Positions 36,633 to 46,378 of a stretch of 64,000 nt of DNA are shown here, in pieces (position 1 is the stretch's first letter; each line of letters begins with the position of its first letter). Source of the stretch: an uncultured bacterium (GTDB taxonomy: Bacteria > Bacillota > Clostridia > Lachnospirales > Lachnospiraceae); contig CAJMQE010000001.1 of the NCBI GenBank assembly GCA_905215405.1, positions 1 through 64,000 of the forward strand, written 5' to 3'. The notes under the pieces are model-generated. The model had not been told where the DNA came from and searched no databases. It worked only from the letters and a program-made list of their open reading frames with translations. The position numbers were made by a program, and so were the translations under genes.

Positions 36633-37442
36633 ATGTATGGATTTTATCAGGCCCGCAGCGAAGACTACTATGTACATACCAGCTATAATAACAATTATCC
36701 TCCCCATCTTCACCGGCAGGTAGAACTTTTCTATGTCCGTTCCGGAAAAGTAAAGGTCCGCATTAATGATGCAGAGCGGGTTCTTGGTGCTGGCGATTTT
36801 TCGATTTGCTTTCCCAATATCATTCACAGTACCGAGACCATAAAAGAAAGTATCTCCGACCTGATCATCTTCTCACCGGAAATCCTCCTTGATTTTACAG
36901 GCACTTTTACACGGTTTTATCCAGATGACCCATATATCCAGACAAAAAATGCACAGTGTATGGAATTGATGGAACAGATACGATCCCTTTATCACACACA
37001 GGACGATTTTCGCCTGACCAAAGGCTACCTATATATTCTTTTTTCGTTGCTTTTTACAGATCTTCATTTCATCAGTAACCGGCATATGGACTATTCCGAT
37101 ACCTGTCGAAAGATTCTGACCTATATTAACGAAAATTTTACCTCGGATCTTTCACTGGAACAAATGGCTCGTGACTTAAAAATCAGTCGCTTCTATATTT
37201 CTCATATATTTTCCAATAAGTTCACAATGTCCTTTCCAGACTACCTGAACCGTACCAGAATCGATTATGCCAGAAATCTTCTGCTTTCTACCGATATGTC
37301 CATCACGGAGGTCGGCTTTGAATGTGGGTTTAATAATAGCCGTTCCTTTAACCGGGCCTTCCAGAAATTTTTCCAGTGTACACCAATGCAGTTCCGCAAA
37401 TCAGGTTCTATCCGGGATCTGCCCGCTGATTTTCAGACATAA
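36633..37442 (+). CDS. AraC-family transcriptional regulator
   Basis: A 269-residue regulator: N-terminal cupin-type sugar-sensing domain (HLHRQVELFYVRSGKVKVRIND, LGAGDFSICFPNIIH) and C-terminal double helix-turn-helix (LSLEQMARDLKISRFYISHIFSNKFTMSFPDYLNRTRI, SITEVGFECGFNNSRSFNRAFQKFFQCTPMQFR). Start at 36633 after GAAAGGAG. Divergent from the GH43 gene, which it probably activates when pentose oligosaccharides are present. Confidence 0.92.
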   Translation: MYGFYQARSEDYYVHTSYNNNYPPHLHRQVELFYVRSGKVKVRINDAERVLGAGDFSICFPNIIHSTETIKESISDLIIFSPEILLDFTGTFTRFYPDDPYIQTKNAQCMELMEQIRSLYHTQDDFRLTKGYLYILFSLLFTDLHFISNRHMDYSDTCRKILTYINENFTSDLSLEQMARDLKISRFYISHIFSNKFTMSFPDYLNRTRIDYARNLLLSTDMSITEVGFECGFNNSRSFNRAFQKFFQCTPMQFRKSGSIRDLPADFQT

Positions 37443-37445
37443 AAA

Positions 37446-37490
37446 AACTTTTGCACTGTTCCCGTTCATTGTCGGTCAGTGCAAAAGTCT
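37446..37490. terminator. Terminator after the AraC gene
   Basis: ACTTTTGCACTG and CAGTGCAAAAGT form a perfect 12-bp stem around an 18-base loop; a T-rich run follows, and seven A precede it. Confidence 0.82.
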
Positions 37491-37574
37491 TATTTACAAT
37501 TTCAATCGTGTTAATATCTATATCTTAATATCAATTTCGATTCCTAATTTATTAGTTTTTTTATTTATTATTTA

Positions 37575-37615
37575 TTTCTGATTTCTGATTTCTGATTTCT
37601 GATTTCTGATTTCTG
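37575..37615. repeat. 5.9 perfect copies of a 7-mer (TTTCTGA)
   Basis: TTTCTGA repeats without mismatch through 41 bases. It lies in a gene-free gap of about 400 bases, which also holds a degenerate series of TTTTTATACTGG-like units at about 37728-37790. Confidence 0.95.
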
Positions 37616-37727
37616 TTATTTATTTTTGCTCTTCTTTACACTATTATATTACCACAAAATCGGCTTTTTTTCAAGTCTTGTAATGCTTTTCAGACGGCAG
37701 TATAATTGGCTTCCAATCATTTTTTAA

Positions 37728-37790
37728 CTAATTTTATATACTAGTTTTTATACTGGTTTATTACCGGTTTTTATACTAATCTTTTCAGTC
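37728..37790. repeat. Degenerate ~15-bp tandem repeat before the DUF6323 gene
   Basis: Three to four diverged units resembling ACTAGTTTTTATACTGG occupy the region just upstream of the DUF6323 gene, where its promoter is expected. Confidence 0.6.
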
Positions 37791-37846
37791 TTATCCTTTT
37801 CCACAATACGATTTTATTTTATGAAATGTATATTAGGAGGTCTTCT

Positions 37847-38389
37847 ATGAACCATAATCTTTATGAATTGCTTTTGACCCGCGACGAACATACTGAACTG
37901 GCATCTCTTCTTTCCAGTAATGAAAAATCCGAATATTTCGGCCTGTCCCTTACGTCCAAAGATGCACACGCCCTGATTACAAGTCGAAATACCAGCCTTA
38001 GGAAATACAATCGCATCGAGTTCGGCAAAGGCATCTTGGATCAGTTGATTTTTACTTTCTGTAACTCCGCCTATATTTCCCAGGATACTTATGCAGACAC
38101 CTTGATTCGATTACAGGATATCTTCTATCAATTCAAAAATGAATCACAGGACCGCCTGAATGATGAAACCCTGCTCAATTTTATGAAACAGCAATTTGAA
38201 ACGGTCTGTGCCGGCGACACCGAATACCTCGCTGGAACATGTCTGGAACGATTTTCGCGTCTGGTTCGTACAGGTTATGATGGTTTTTATCAGTCTGATG
38301 GCTTTGATGAATATGAACAGACCGACGAAGAACAACGCTGGGACAATGACCTGTATTTACAGGTACTCACTGAATTATGCTGGAGGTAA
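37847..38389 (+). CDS. DUF6323-family protein
   Basis: A 180-residue soluble, acidic, helical protein. The segment LTSKDAHALITSRNTSLRKYNRIEFGKGILDQLIFTFCNS followed by LNDETLLNFMKQQFETVCAGDTEYLAGTCLERFSR matches, from memory, the DUF6323 family of Lachnospiraceae. Function unknown. Start supported by AGGAGG. The DUF6179 gene follows after four bases, so they form one operon and probably one complex or pathway. Confidence 0.7.
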   Translation: MNHNLYELLLTRDEHTELASLLSSNEKSEYFGLSLTSKDAHALITSRNTSLRKYNRIEFGKGILDQLIFTFCNSAYISQDTYADTLIRLQDIFYQFKNESQDRLNDETLLNFMKQQFETVCAGDTEYLAGTCLERFSRLVRTGYDGFYQSDGFDEYEQTDEEQRWDNDLYLQVLTELCWR

Positions 38390-38393
38390 AAAT

Positions 38394-39356
38394 ATGGATT
38401 GTAATTATCAGGAATTACTGGCTCTAACTGGCTGGCTCACAAAAAAATATACATCGAACGAAAGCAGTTCCGTTACCTATGAAACTGCAAATATGTTAAT
38501 GGAAGCGGTCCTCTACTGTATTCATGAATCAATAGATAACCCTAGTTTTTCCGGCGATTTTGCTTCTCATGACTGTATTCAGGGTTCGGAACAGATGAAC
38601 TATCGTTCCCTCTACGAACATGGATACCAGCAGGTCCTGTCAAATGTAAATAAGGCCAGAGAACTCTACCATTCCCTGACCTCTGACTTTTACGATTACC
38701 ATTGTGAAAATTATATGCACACGATTCTAAAGGGCATGCCTGCATTCTTTCTGCACTATGACGCCCGTTTTCAACCCCAGAACCATATTCTGACACTGGA
38801 CTATCCAACAGCCGTTCCAATCAAGCTCGCGCATACCACATCATCCACATCATCTGATGAGGATGATGATCTGCTTCCCCAGTTGCCTGCGCTTTGCGGC
38901 ATTGATCTGATTCTGCCCTACCTAAGTGCCATTTGCCTGGAGAAAACGTTTTTGGATGCATTTTCTCCCACATCCATAGAATCTCTACTGCAACGCATCA
39001 TGCCAGAATATAGAACCTTGTTCATCGACAACATTTGCTCTCATGTGCTACTAGCTGCAATTGGCTGCATGGCTGCTCACCGCAGTGTTGCAGATTTACA
39101 GATTCTGCCCCAGGATTATCCCATTATAAAAGACTTTTTTGGCGACTGCATCCGAAACTCCACGTTACAAAATCCTTCTATTTCCACTCAGGAGACATTG
39201 ACAAGACAGATTTCATCCATGACTGCTACCCTGCTGACGCATGTCTTTCCTGAAAATCATGAACTGCATCAATATCTGGACTCTCTTTCCGCAGATCTTG
39301 CCGCAAGAATTGCTCTTGGTCTTGAATACAATTGTCTACAGACTATTTTCGTATAA
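38394..39356 (+). CDS. DUF6179-family protein
   Basis: A 320-residue soluble, largely helical protein without recognised catalytic motif. The start MDCNYQELLALTGWLTKKYTSNESSSVTYETANMLMEAVLYCI and the internal CGIDLILPYLSAICLEKTFLDAF are consistent with DUF6179, which in my recollection pairs with DUF6323. An acidic run (SSDEDDDLLPQLPALCGIDLIL) lies mid-protein. The start at 38394 follows TGGAGG. Downstream, convergent, is a radical SAM/SPASM gene. Confidence 0.65.
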   Translation: MDCNYQELLALTGWLTKKYTSNESSSVTYETANMLMEAVLYCIHESIDNPSFSGDFASHDCIQGSEQMNYRSLYEHGYQQVLSNVNKARELYHSLTSDFYDYHCENYMHTILKGMPAFFLHYDARFQPQNHILTLDYPTAVPIKLAHTTSSTSSDEDDDLLPQLPALCGIDLILPYLSAICLEKTFLDAFSPTSIESLLQRIMPEYRTLFIDNICSHVLLAAIGCMAAHRSVADLQILPQDYPIIKDFFGDCIRNSTLQNPSISTQETLTRQISSMTATLLTHVFPENHELHQYLDSLSADLAARIALGLEYNCLQTIFV

Positions 39357-39390
39357 ATGTGATTAATTTGTCAGTGCTCTGCGCTCCCTG

Positions 39391-40833
39391 TCAGTCGTTA
39401 TGAGCACTGCTGTCCTCACTGAGTGCGGCTGCCGTAACCTGCTGTGTCTGTTTTGATCTTGCTGCCTTCTTTTCCTGTGATTCCTTCCACAATCTGTCAG
39501 CGACTGGCGCCCAGTCCTTGGCATAAGCTGCACATTTGTCACACAGGTGGCAGACGTCTTCCGGACACTGCATATCCGTTGATTTTGCTCCCGTTTTTCT
39601 GATCATTTCACGCAATTTTTCCGGATTTTCCAGCATTGGACACGGACGAAGCAGATTCTCATTAAATGGCTGCCCCTCACTGTATGCCTGAAACAGCGGT
39701 TGCTGCAGTGCTTCCAGTAACGAGACTTTTTTGATATTAGCCGATGAATAATGAATAAATACGCACGGTTCGACATCTCCATTCGGATTGATATGACAGT
39801 AGTTCCTGCCACCTGCAATACAGCCGCCAACAAATTCGCCATCATTCTGAAAATCCATTGCAAAAATTGGTTTTCCACCTTCCATCCCTCTGATCTCACG
39901 AACTCTGTGATACATGTATTCTCGCTGTTCGCTCGTCGGAAGAAGTTCTACTGCTGCATCATTACCTACTGGCATATAGTGAAAATACCAAGTGAACCGG
40001 CATCCTTTCTCGATGATCATATCCAGAAATTCATCCGATGTCACTGTTTCAATATTGTATCTGGTATAACAAATTGATGTTCCAAAGATGATTCCATACT
40101 TCTTTAATAAATCCATCGCATGCATCACATGATCAAAGGTTCCATTTCCACGTCTGCTGTCATTGACCTTCTGATATCCTTCCAGACTGATGGAAAGCGA
40201 CAGATTTCCGACTTCCTGCAGTTGTTTACAGAATTCCTCATCCACAAGTGTCCCATTTGTAAATGCATGAAATGCACAGTCTTTATGTTTTTTGCACAGT
40301 CTGATCAGATCTTTCTTCCTGACCAGTGGCTCTCCCCCTGTATACATATAAAAATAGATACCTAGCTTTTTGCCCTGTCTGATCACCCGATCCATATCCT
40401 CATAGGAAAGTGCCATTGTATGGCCATATTCAGCCGCCCAGCATCCTGTACAGTGCAAATTACAGGCACTGGTCGGATCCATCAGTATGACCCATGGAAT
40501 ATTACAATTGTATTTATCTCTGGCCCTGTGCATCTTCTTTGTACCATGAAATGCCGCTTCATATCCCAGATTTAGTGCAGTCATTTTGATCACATTGGGA
40601 TTTAGTTCTGACATTCCCTTATTCAAATATTTCATCCATTTTCCGTCTTTGTTACGAATCATGTCTCTTGCTGCATCATAAGTAGACGGCAGAAAATAGT
40701 CCTTCATAAATCCCTGTGCAAGATCGACGATCTTTAACAGATTATCTTCCCTTCCCTGATTAACGGACTTTACCACTCCATCGACCGCTGCTCCAAATGC
40801 TGCTCTTAAAGCTTTATGTGATACTCTCCCCAT
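39391..40833 (-). CDS. Radical SAM/SPASM-type protein
   Basis: A 480-residue enzyme with an unusual ~110-residue helical N-terminal extension, then the radical SAM cluster motif at Cys124, Cys128 and Cys131 (SACNLHCTGCWAAEYG), MYTGGEPLVRKKD (SAM binding) and a C-terminal Cys-rich region (GGCIAGGRNYCHINPNGDVEPCVF; later MQCPEDVCHLCDKC) that can hold two auxiliary clusters. This long form is widespread in Clostridia as an unassigned radical SAM protein. It is followed in the same direction from the mntP-like gene, about 70 bases apart. Substrate unknown. Confidence 0.82.
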   Translation of the reverse strand: MGRVSHKALRAAFGAAVDGVVKSVNQGREDNLLKIVDLAQGFMKDYFLPSTYDAARDMIRNKDGKWMKYLNKGMSELNPNVIKMTALNLGYEAAFHGTKKMHRARDKYNCNIPWVILMDPTSACNLHCTGCWAAEYGHTMALSYEDMDRVIRQGKKLGIYFYMYTGGEPLVRKKDLIRLCKKHKDCAFHAFTNGTLVDEEFCKQLQEVGNLSLSISLEGYQKVNDSRRGNGTFDHVMHAMDLLKKYGIIFGTSICYTRYNIETVTSDEFLDMIIEKGCRFTWYFHYMPVGNDAAVELLPTSEQREYMYHRVREIRGMEGGKPIFAMDFQNDGEFVGGCIAGGRNYCHINPNGDVEPCVFIHYSSANIKKVSLLEALQQPLFQAYSEGQPFNENLLRPCPMLENPEKLREMIRKTGAKSTDMQCPEDVCHLCDKCAAYAKDWAPVADRLWKESQEKKAARSKQTQQVTAAALSEDSSAHND

Positions 40834-40900
40834 ATTCTCTCCTCTTTTCTGCGCTTACGCCGCAATATCAGATTTCCCCTGTTCTTTTTCTTTTGTCTGA

Positions 40901-41473
40901 CTACATTTTCCTGAGCAGTACTTCCATGGCTCCTGTCAGCAAAATAATTCCACCAAGCATCAGTGCACGATTCTTGCCCTGACAACCGAGCCGGTACCCT
41001 GCCAGAATTCCTGCCACAACATTGATTATGGTAATAATTCCGACTTCTGCGCACATGAGCAAAAGATGTGTATTCAGAAATCCAAACCCTATTCCTGCAA
41101 AAAAAGCATCGATGCTGGTTATACATGCCCACAGAACAATCTGCCTGTAATTAAAACTGTCTTCTTTATGCTCGAATACATTCTCCCTGTGTGCTGCCCT
41201 GATCAGCATATAGATTCCAATTGCCGCAAAAATAACTGCTGATAGGATCTGCCACAGAATTTCCATGCGTGTATGTGTCTGCTGAATCGCCGGCACCTCC
41301 GTAATCAGATTGCCCACCAGAATCGCACCGACCTGCCAGCTGCCAAATATACCACATAATTTGCACAGCTCCCGCTTATCAATTCTGGAAATCATCGCTC
41401 CTTTATATAGGACATAGGCAAATACATCCAGTGACAATCCAACAGATATCACAAGTACTTCGAACAGATTCAT
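40901..41473 (-). CDS. MntP-like (DUF204) putative manganese efflux pump
   Basis: A 190-residue protein of six helices arranged as two repeats, each with a membrane Asp motif: SVGLSLDVFAYVLYKGA and WACITSIDAFFAGIGFGF. These are the DUF204/MntP signatures with the essential Asp residues. MntP exports manganese; the DUF204 family also includes sporulation proteins such as YtaF. No yybP-ykoY-type leader was recognised. The upstream 30-bp palindrome suggests control by the divergent TetR regulator. Confidence 0.78.
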   Translation of the reverse strand: MNLFEVLVISVGLSLDVFAYVLYKGAMISRIDKRELCKLCGIFGSWQVGAILVGNLITEVPAIQQTHTRMEILWQILSAVIFAAIGIYMLIRAAHRENVFEHKEDSFNYRQIVLWACITSIDAFFAGIGFGFLNTHLLLMCAEVGIITIINVVAGILAGYRLGCQGKNRALMLGGIILLTGAMEVLLRKM

Positions 41474-41625
41474 TGATTCACTTCCTTCTTTTCCTGTTGT
41501 TGCCCATACTGTTATCTCAGATGTCTTTCACTGATTCTATCTTACGCAGCGAAAACGTCCAATAAAGTATGCAATTTATAAAAAATGTATTCTTGAAGAG
41601 ACATTTGCCGCATATAATTACGAAA

Positions 41626-41655
41626 AAGGATACATTTCAAACGAAATGTATCCTT
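41626..41655. promoter_or_regulatory. Perfect 13+13 bp palindrome between mntP-like and tetR genes
   Basis: AAGGATACATTTC (41626-41638) and GAAATGTATCCTT (41643-41655) are exact inverse repeats around AAAC. It lies 43 bases before the tetR start and in the divergent intergenic region, as expected of a TetR operator. Confidence 0.7.
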
Positions 41656-41697
41656 CTATGAATCGTTTTATTAAAATTTCAAAAGGAATGATAGGAT

Positions 41698-42255
41698 ATG
41701 GAACACCCGAAAGAATCCACAAAAGCACAACTCGCTTCCTGTTTTAAACAACTGGTGATCACGACTAATTTTGAACGGATCACAATTAAAATGATCACGG
41801 ATCAGGCCGGTGTCATTCGGCCAACTTTTTATAAACATTTTCAGGATAAATATGAAGTCATCGAATGGCTTTTTCAGCAGGATATTGTTGCAAAAGTTGA
41901 CATCATGCTGGAAAATCACATGGAAAGAGATGCGATCCATCTACTCTTTATCTGCCTTTATAAAGATCATGAATACTACCGGCACCTGTATCAGCTTCAT
42001 GGTTCGAACTCATTTGAACAACTGTTAGGAAATTATATATATCGTTCCTTTCTTCAATTGTTGGACAGACTTCCTACACATCCGGCTGAGCATCTGCATC
42101 ACCTGACAAAACCTGCGATTGCACACTACTATACCTTTGGTCTGACCGGTACTATACAAATGTGGCTGACCAGCGAGCAACCTGATTCTCCGAATACAAT
42201 GTATGATGCATACCTTTATCTGGCTGCACATTCTGTTTTTGATCAGCCAGTATGA
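41698..42255 (+). CDS. TetR-family regulator (DhaS-like)
   Basis: A 185-residue regulator with an N-terminal helix-turn-helix (FERITIKMITDQAGVIRPTFYKHFQDKYEVIEWLF) and an all-helical C-terminal domain of the TetR_C_8/DhaS type (FGLTGTIQMWL). It is divergent from the mntP-like gene and convergent with a MATE gene whose stop is 8 bases away. Likely acts at the palindrome 41626-41655. Ligand unknown. Confidence 0.85.
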   Translation: MEHPKESTKAQLASCFKQLVITTNFERITIKMITDQAGVIRPTFYKHFQDKYEVIEWLFQQDIVAKVDIMLENHMERDAIHLLFICLYKDHEYYRHLYQLHGSNSFEQLLGNYIYRSFLQLLDRLPTHPAEHLHHLTKPAIAHYYTFGLTGTIQMWLTSEQPDSPNTMYDAYLYLAAHSVFDQPV

Positions 42256-42263
42256 TTTTATGC

Positions 42264-43652
42264 CTACACTTCTTCTAACACTTCAATCTTCTTCATGGTA
42301 CGACGAATAAAGAATAAACTCATCAGCATTGCAACTACTTCAGCGATTGGGAAGGACAACCATATCAAATCAATGTTCCCTGTCAGAGACAGCAGATAAG
42401 CAACTGGAAGAATTACGACAAGCTGTCTGGTCACTGACATCAGCAGGCTGTGAACTGGATTACCAATTGCCTGAAATACTGTACTGCACACAATGTTAAA
42501 TCCAGCGAAGATAAAACTGTATGCAATGATCCGAAGTGCTGGATCTCCGATTTTCTGCATATCTGCAGATGCGTTAAATAACAGCAATAATTTATCAGGA
42601 ATGATCTGGAACACAATAAAGCCAACCAGCATAATAGACACTGCATAAGTCATTCCAAGGCGAATGGTCTTTTTAATTCTTGCCGGTTTACGTGCACCAT
42701 AATTATATCCAAGAATAGGAATCAGACCATTGTTCAGTCCAAATACCGGCATGAACAGAAAGCTGTTCAGCTTAAAATAAACGCCAAATACCGCTGTTGC
42801 TGTCGTTGAAAATCCGATCAGAATCTTATTCATTCCAAATGTCAGAACTGACGCAATCGATGCCATAATGATAGACGGAACGCCGACTTCATAGATCTTG
42901 GCAATAATTGACGCCTTTGGTCTCATATACTTCACCGCAAAATGTATCTCTTTATTTACCTTTACATTCAATATGTAAGCAAGAATTCCTGCAACGATCT
43001 GCCCTATCACAGTAGCGATTGCTGCTCCTTCAACTCCCATTTTTGGCATTCCAAAGTATCCGAAAATCAGAATAGGATCAAGAATCAGATTAATAACAGC
43101 TCCGCAACACTGCGTGATCATTGAAAACAGCGTCTTACCAGTTCCCTGTAACAATCTTTCACAGGTCACCTGTAAAAACAATCCAAATGAACAGATTGTA
43201 ACCACGCTCATGTAACTCTTACCATATGTTACAATTTCATCTACATTTGTCTGTATCTCGTAAAAAGCACCGGAAAAGAATATTCCAATCGCAGCAAAGA
43301 TCACATAACTGCACATGGCAAGTGTAATTCCGATATTAGCTGAACGATTGACTGTATCCTGCTTTCTTTCTCCCAGACTTTTGGATAGCAGTGCATTGAT
43401 ACCAACGCCGGTACCAGTCGCCACTGCAATCATCAAATTCTGCACTGGAAATGCCAGTGATACTGCTGTCAGTGCATTTTCATTAATCTGCGCAACAAAT
43501 ATACTATCTACGATATTATATAATGCCTGCACGAGCATTGATATAACGATAGGAATTGACATTGTCAGAATCAATTTATTTTCTGGCATGGTTCCCATTT
43601 TATTTTCTTTGACCCCGGTGACTCCGGGCTCACTTTCCTGAAGTTCTTTCAT
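42264..43652 (-). CDS. MATE-family efflux transporter
   Basis: About 462 residues and 12 helices in two homologous halves, a sodium- or proton-coupled drug/cation exporter of the membrane. PENKLILTMSIPIVISMLVQALYNIVDSIFVAQI and PVQNLMIAVATGTGVGINALLSKSLGER are MATE N-terminal signatures. Start is uncertain; the ATG at 43650-43652 has the best-spaced GGGAG, with alternatives 9 and 18 bases upstream. It follows the P-type ATPase gene by a few tens of bases. Confidence 0.9.
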   Translation of the reverse strand: MKELQESEPGVTGVKENKMGTMPENKLILTMSIPIVISMLVQALYNIVDSIFVAQINENALTAVSLAFPVQNLMIAVATGTGVGINALLSKSLGERKQDTVNRSANIGITLAMCSYVIFAAIGIFFSGAFYEIQTNVDEIVTYGKSYMSVVTICSFGLFLQVTCERLLQGTGKTLFSMITQCCGAVINLILDPILIFGYFGMPKMGVEGAAIATVIGQIVAGILAYILNVKVNKEIHFAVKYMRPKASIIAKIYEVGVPSIIMASIASVLTFGMNKILIGFSTTATAVFGVYFKLNSFLFMPVFGLNNGLIPILGYNYGARKPARIKKTIRLGMTYAVSIMLVGFIVFQIIPDKLLLLFNASADMQKIGDPALRIIAYSFIFAGFNIVCSTVFQAIGNPVHSLLMSVTRQLVVILPVAYLLSLTGNIDLIWLSFPIAEVVAMLMSLFFIRRTMKKIEVLEEV

Positions 43653-43688
43653 TTTTTTCATCTCTCCCACTGATAATTTCTTATAACA

Positions 43689-46091
43689 TTATTTTTCCTG
43701 TCCATGGACAATGTGATCCAGTCCAAGTCTTTTTCGAAATCCCTTGTTGTGTTTTGCCGCATAGGCAACGATCCAGTCCGTAATATAATTTGCCAGTATC
43801 AGAAATGGAATTGCTATAGCAACACAAACGATCAATACGATCCACTGTTTTCCATTGAGTGGATAAAGTGCGAACAGGGATGGTACCAGAAATACACAAC
43901 ACGCAATTCCTGCTGCCATTGCGATACAGACGCTTACTCTCATAACATTAAATGGCATACAAACGCGGATCAGCGTCACCATACCAACAGCGACCAGAAT
44001 GGCAATTGCAATCGTAGATAACTGATTTGACGGAATCCGTAAATTTTCTGAAATAGCTGCGAGTGTTGCAACAACGACAAAATTGGTCAATCCCGCCGGT
44101 AATGCCCGCAACAGAACGTTTGTCAGGAAATGTCCACGGATTATGCTCTTATTTGGCTGTAAGGCCAGGAAAAATGCTGGTGCGCCAATTGTAAATACAC
44201 TGAGCATTGATAGCTGAGCTGGTACAAGCGGATATTTCATTCCAAATACAAGGGAAAAGATCGCCAGCAGCATGGAAAATATATTCTTGATCAAAAACAA
44301 AGAAGCTGACCGCTGAATATTATTGACGACTCTTCTGCCTTCATATACAACGGATGGCATGCATGCAAAATCCGAATTTAAAAGCACCAACTGCGCTGCA
44401 TTTGCTGCCGCCTCACTGCCAGATGCCATTGCCACACTACAATCGGCATCTTTCAGTGCAAGTACGTCATTGACACCATCTCCTGTCATTGCGACTGTCT
44501 TTCCATTTTCTTTTAACGCTCTGACGAATGCACGTTTCTGGTTTGGCGTAACTCTTCCAAAAACAGTGTATTTCTCCATTGCTTCCCGAATTTCTTCTTC
44601 AGACTGTAGCGTTGCTGCATCAACAAAATTCTCGGCATTTTTAATTCCCGCCTGGGCCGCTACATTTGAGACTGTGATTGGATTATCACCGGATATGACT
44701 TTAATATCCACGCCCTGAGATTCGAAATAACGAAATGTATTCTTTGCCTCTTTTCTGATCGGATTAGAGATCAGTACCAGTGCCATTGCCCTGACAGCTT
44801 CTGTCAGTGCCTTTCCATCCACTTCTCCATCATAGGAGCCATAGACAAGCACACGATATCCCATCTGAGAATAGCGTTCAATTATTTTTCTATACTCTTC
44901 GAATTGTTCCCGCAATACAAATTCCGGTGCTCCAAGAACATAAGCACCATCCGCAAATGTGGCGCTGCTATACTTGTATGCTGAAGAAAAAGAAGTCGTC
45001 CGAAGTGCTTTTGTGTCTGTTGGACGATCAAAATAATTCTTTAATGCTTCCATGGTAATGTTATCACTACTCATATTCTGAACGAATTCGCCCAGCTTTT
45101 CATGAATCGTTGCATATGGCATAACTTCGTCCCCGATCAGCGGAATTACCTCATTTACCTTCATTGTATTTTCAGTAATGGTTCCAGTCTTGTCCACACA
45201 TAGCACATTTACTCTTGCAAGCGTTTCGATACACGCCATCTCATGAACGAGTACTTTCTTACGTGCCAGTTTCATGACACTGACTACAAGTGCAACGCTG
45301 GCCAGCAGATAAAGTCCTTCCGGAATCATACCTACTAATGCTGCTACCATTGCTACAACACTTTCTTTTACGGTATAACCGAGTGCGAAATGCTGTACAC
45401 CAAAAAGCGCAAAGCCAATTGGAATTAATAAGATACCAATGATACGAACCAGCTTATTCAATGAGTTCATCATTTCTGAGTGTCCGGCACCCTTACGTTT
45501 GGTCTTTGCCTCCAGTGTCAGTTTGCTGACGTAGGATTCATAACCGACTTTTTCAAGTATTCCGCGACAACTTCCCGAAACGATAAAACTACCTGAAAGT
45601 AACTGATCTCCAGCTTTCTTTGTGATTTCATCGGACTCACCTGTAATCAGTGCCTCATTGACCTGTACTTCGCCTTCTCCAACAATTGCATCCGCACAGA
45701 TCTGGTTACCTGCAGAAAAGAGCACTACATCTCCTGCCACGAGTTTTTCTGCTCTGACTTCCTGCTTCTTACCATCACGAACAACTGTGGCTTTCGGTGC
45801 ATTTAATACTGTCAGCTTATCAAGCACCTTTTTTGATCTAATTTCCTGTATAATACCAATCATTGTGTTTGCAACAATGACCGGTAAAAAGGACATATCC
45901 CTGTAGGAGCGGACCAGGATCAATAGCACCCCGAATATCAGAAAAATCAGGTTAAAATATGTAAAAACATTCGAAGCAATAATCTGTCCGATTGTTTTTG
46001 ACTGATTCTTTACGGCTCTGTTATCCAGCCCTTTTTCCATTTGTTCCTTTACCTGTTCACTTGTTAATCCCCTGATTAAATCTGTCTGCAT
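43689..46091 (-). CDS. CtpE-like P-type ATPase (probable calcium transporter)
   Basis: About 800 residues, HAD-type cation pump. Motifs: TGES actuator loop (EALITGESDEI), VGMIPEGLYLLASVALVVSVMKLA in the membrane core, phosphorylation site CVDKTGTITE and hinge TGDGVNDVLALKDADCSVAM. The PEGL sequence followed by the VHEMACIETLARV stretch resembles mycobacterial CtpE, a calcium-uptake pump, more than PacL. No N-terminal heavy-metal domain. The start at 46089-46091 is better spaced from AAGGAG than the ATG two codons upstream. Confidence 0.82.
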   Translation of the reverse strand: MQTDLIRGLTSEQVKEQMEKGLDNRAVKNQSKTIGQIIASNVFTYFNLIFLIFGVLLILVRSYRDMSFLPVIVANTMIGIIQEIRSKKVLDKLTVLNAPKATVVRDGKKQEVRAEKLVAGDVVLFSAGNQICADAIVGEGEVQVNEALITGESDEITKKAGDQLLSGSFIVSGSCRGILEKVGYESYVSKLTLEAKTKRKGAGHSEMMNSLNKLVRIIGILLIPIGFALFGVQHFALGYTVKESVVAMVAALVGMIPEGLYLLASVALVVSVMKLARKKVLVHEMACIETLARVNVLCVDKTGTITENTMKVNEVIPLIGDEVMPYATIHEKLGEFVQNMSSDNITMEALKNYFDRPTDTKALRTTSFSSAYKYSSATFADGAYVLGAPEFVLREQFEEYRKIIERYSQMGYRVLVYGSYDGEVDGKALTEAVRAMALVLISNPIRKEAKNTFRYFESQGVDIKVISGDNPITVSNVAAQAGIKNAENFVDAATLQSEEEIREAMEKYTVFGRVTPNQKRAFVRALKENGKTVAMTGDGVNDVLALKDADCSVAMASGSEAAANAAQLVLLNSDFACMPSVVYEGRRVVNNIQRSASLFLIKNIFSMLLAIFSLVFGMKYPLVPAQLSMLSVFTIGAPAFFLALQPNKSIIRGHFLTNVLLRALPAGLTNFVVVATLAAISENLRIPSNQLSTIAIAILVAVGMVTLIRVCMPFNVMRVSVCIAMAAGIACCVFLVPSLFALYPLNGKQWIVLIVCVAIAIPFLILANYITDWIVAYAAKHNKGFRKRLGLDHIVHGQEK

Positions 46092-46264
46092 CTGCATTTC
46101 TCCTTTATAACAACGCTGTCGTTTTCAGTTGCTCCCTCCACATAGCGACTTATGCCTTGTGTAAACTATCCTCTATTGTACATTTAAATACTTTTAACCA
46201 TACTTTTATACCATACTTTTCTGTTATCTTCTGCTTCTGTCATACCACAAAGACCTGTCTGACT

Positions 46265-46352
46265 GTATCTTACGGCGATCACCTTGTGTCTGTATCTTAC
46301 GATAATTGCCTTTGCGTCTGTATTCTACGTCCTATCTTTGCGTCTATATCTT
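46265..46352. repeat. Degenerate ~27-bp tandem repeat, three copies
   Basis: Units beginning TGTATCTTACG and ending CTTTGCGTC-like repeat three times between the CtpE-like and VanZ-RDD genes. No coding potential is seen in this gap. Confidence 0.75.
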
Positions 46353-46378
46353 TTTGCTTATCTTATTTTGTTTATATC

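Noticed and set aside
46098..46264. yybP-ykoY manganese riboswitch before the CtpE-like pump
   Set aside because: The leader has none of the conserved yybP-ykoY loops I could recognise.
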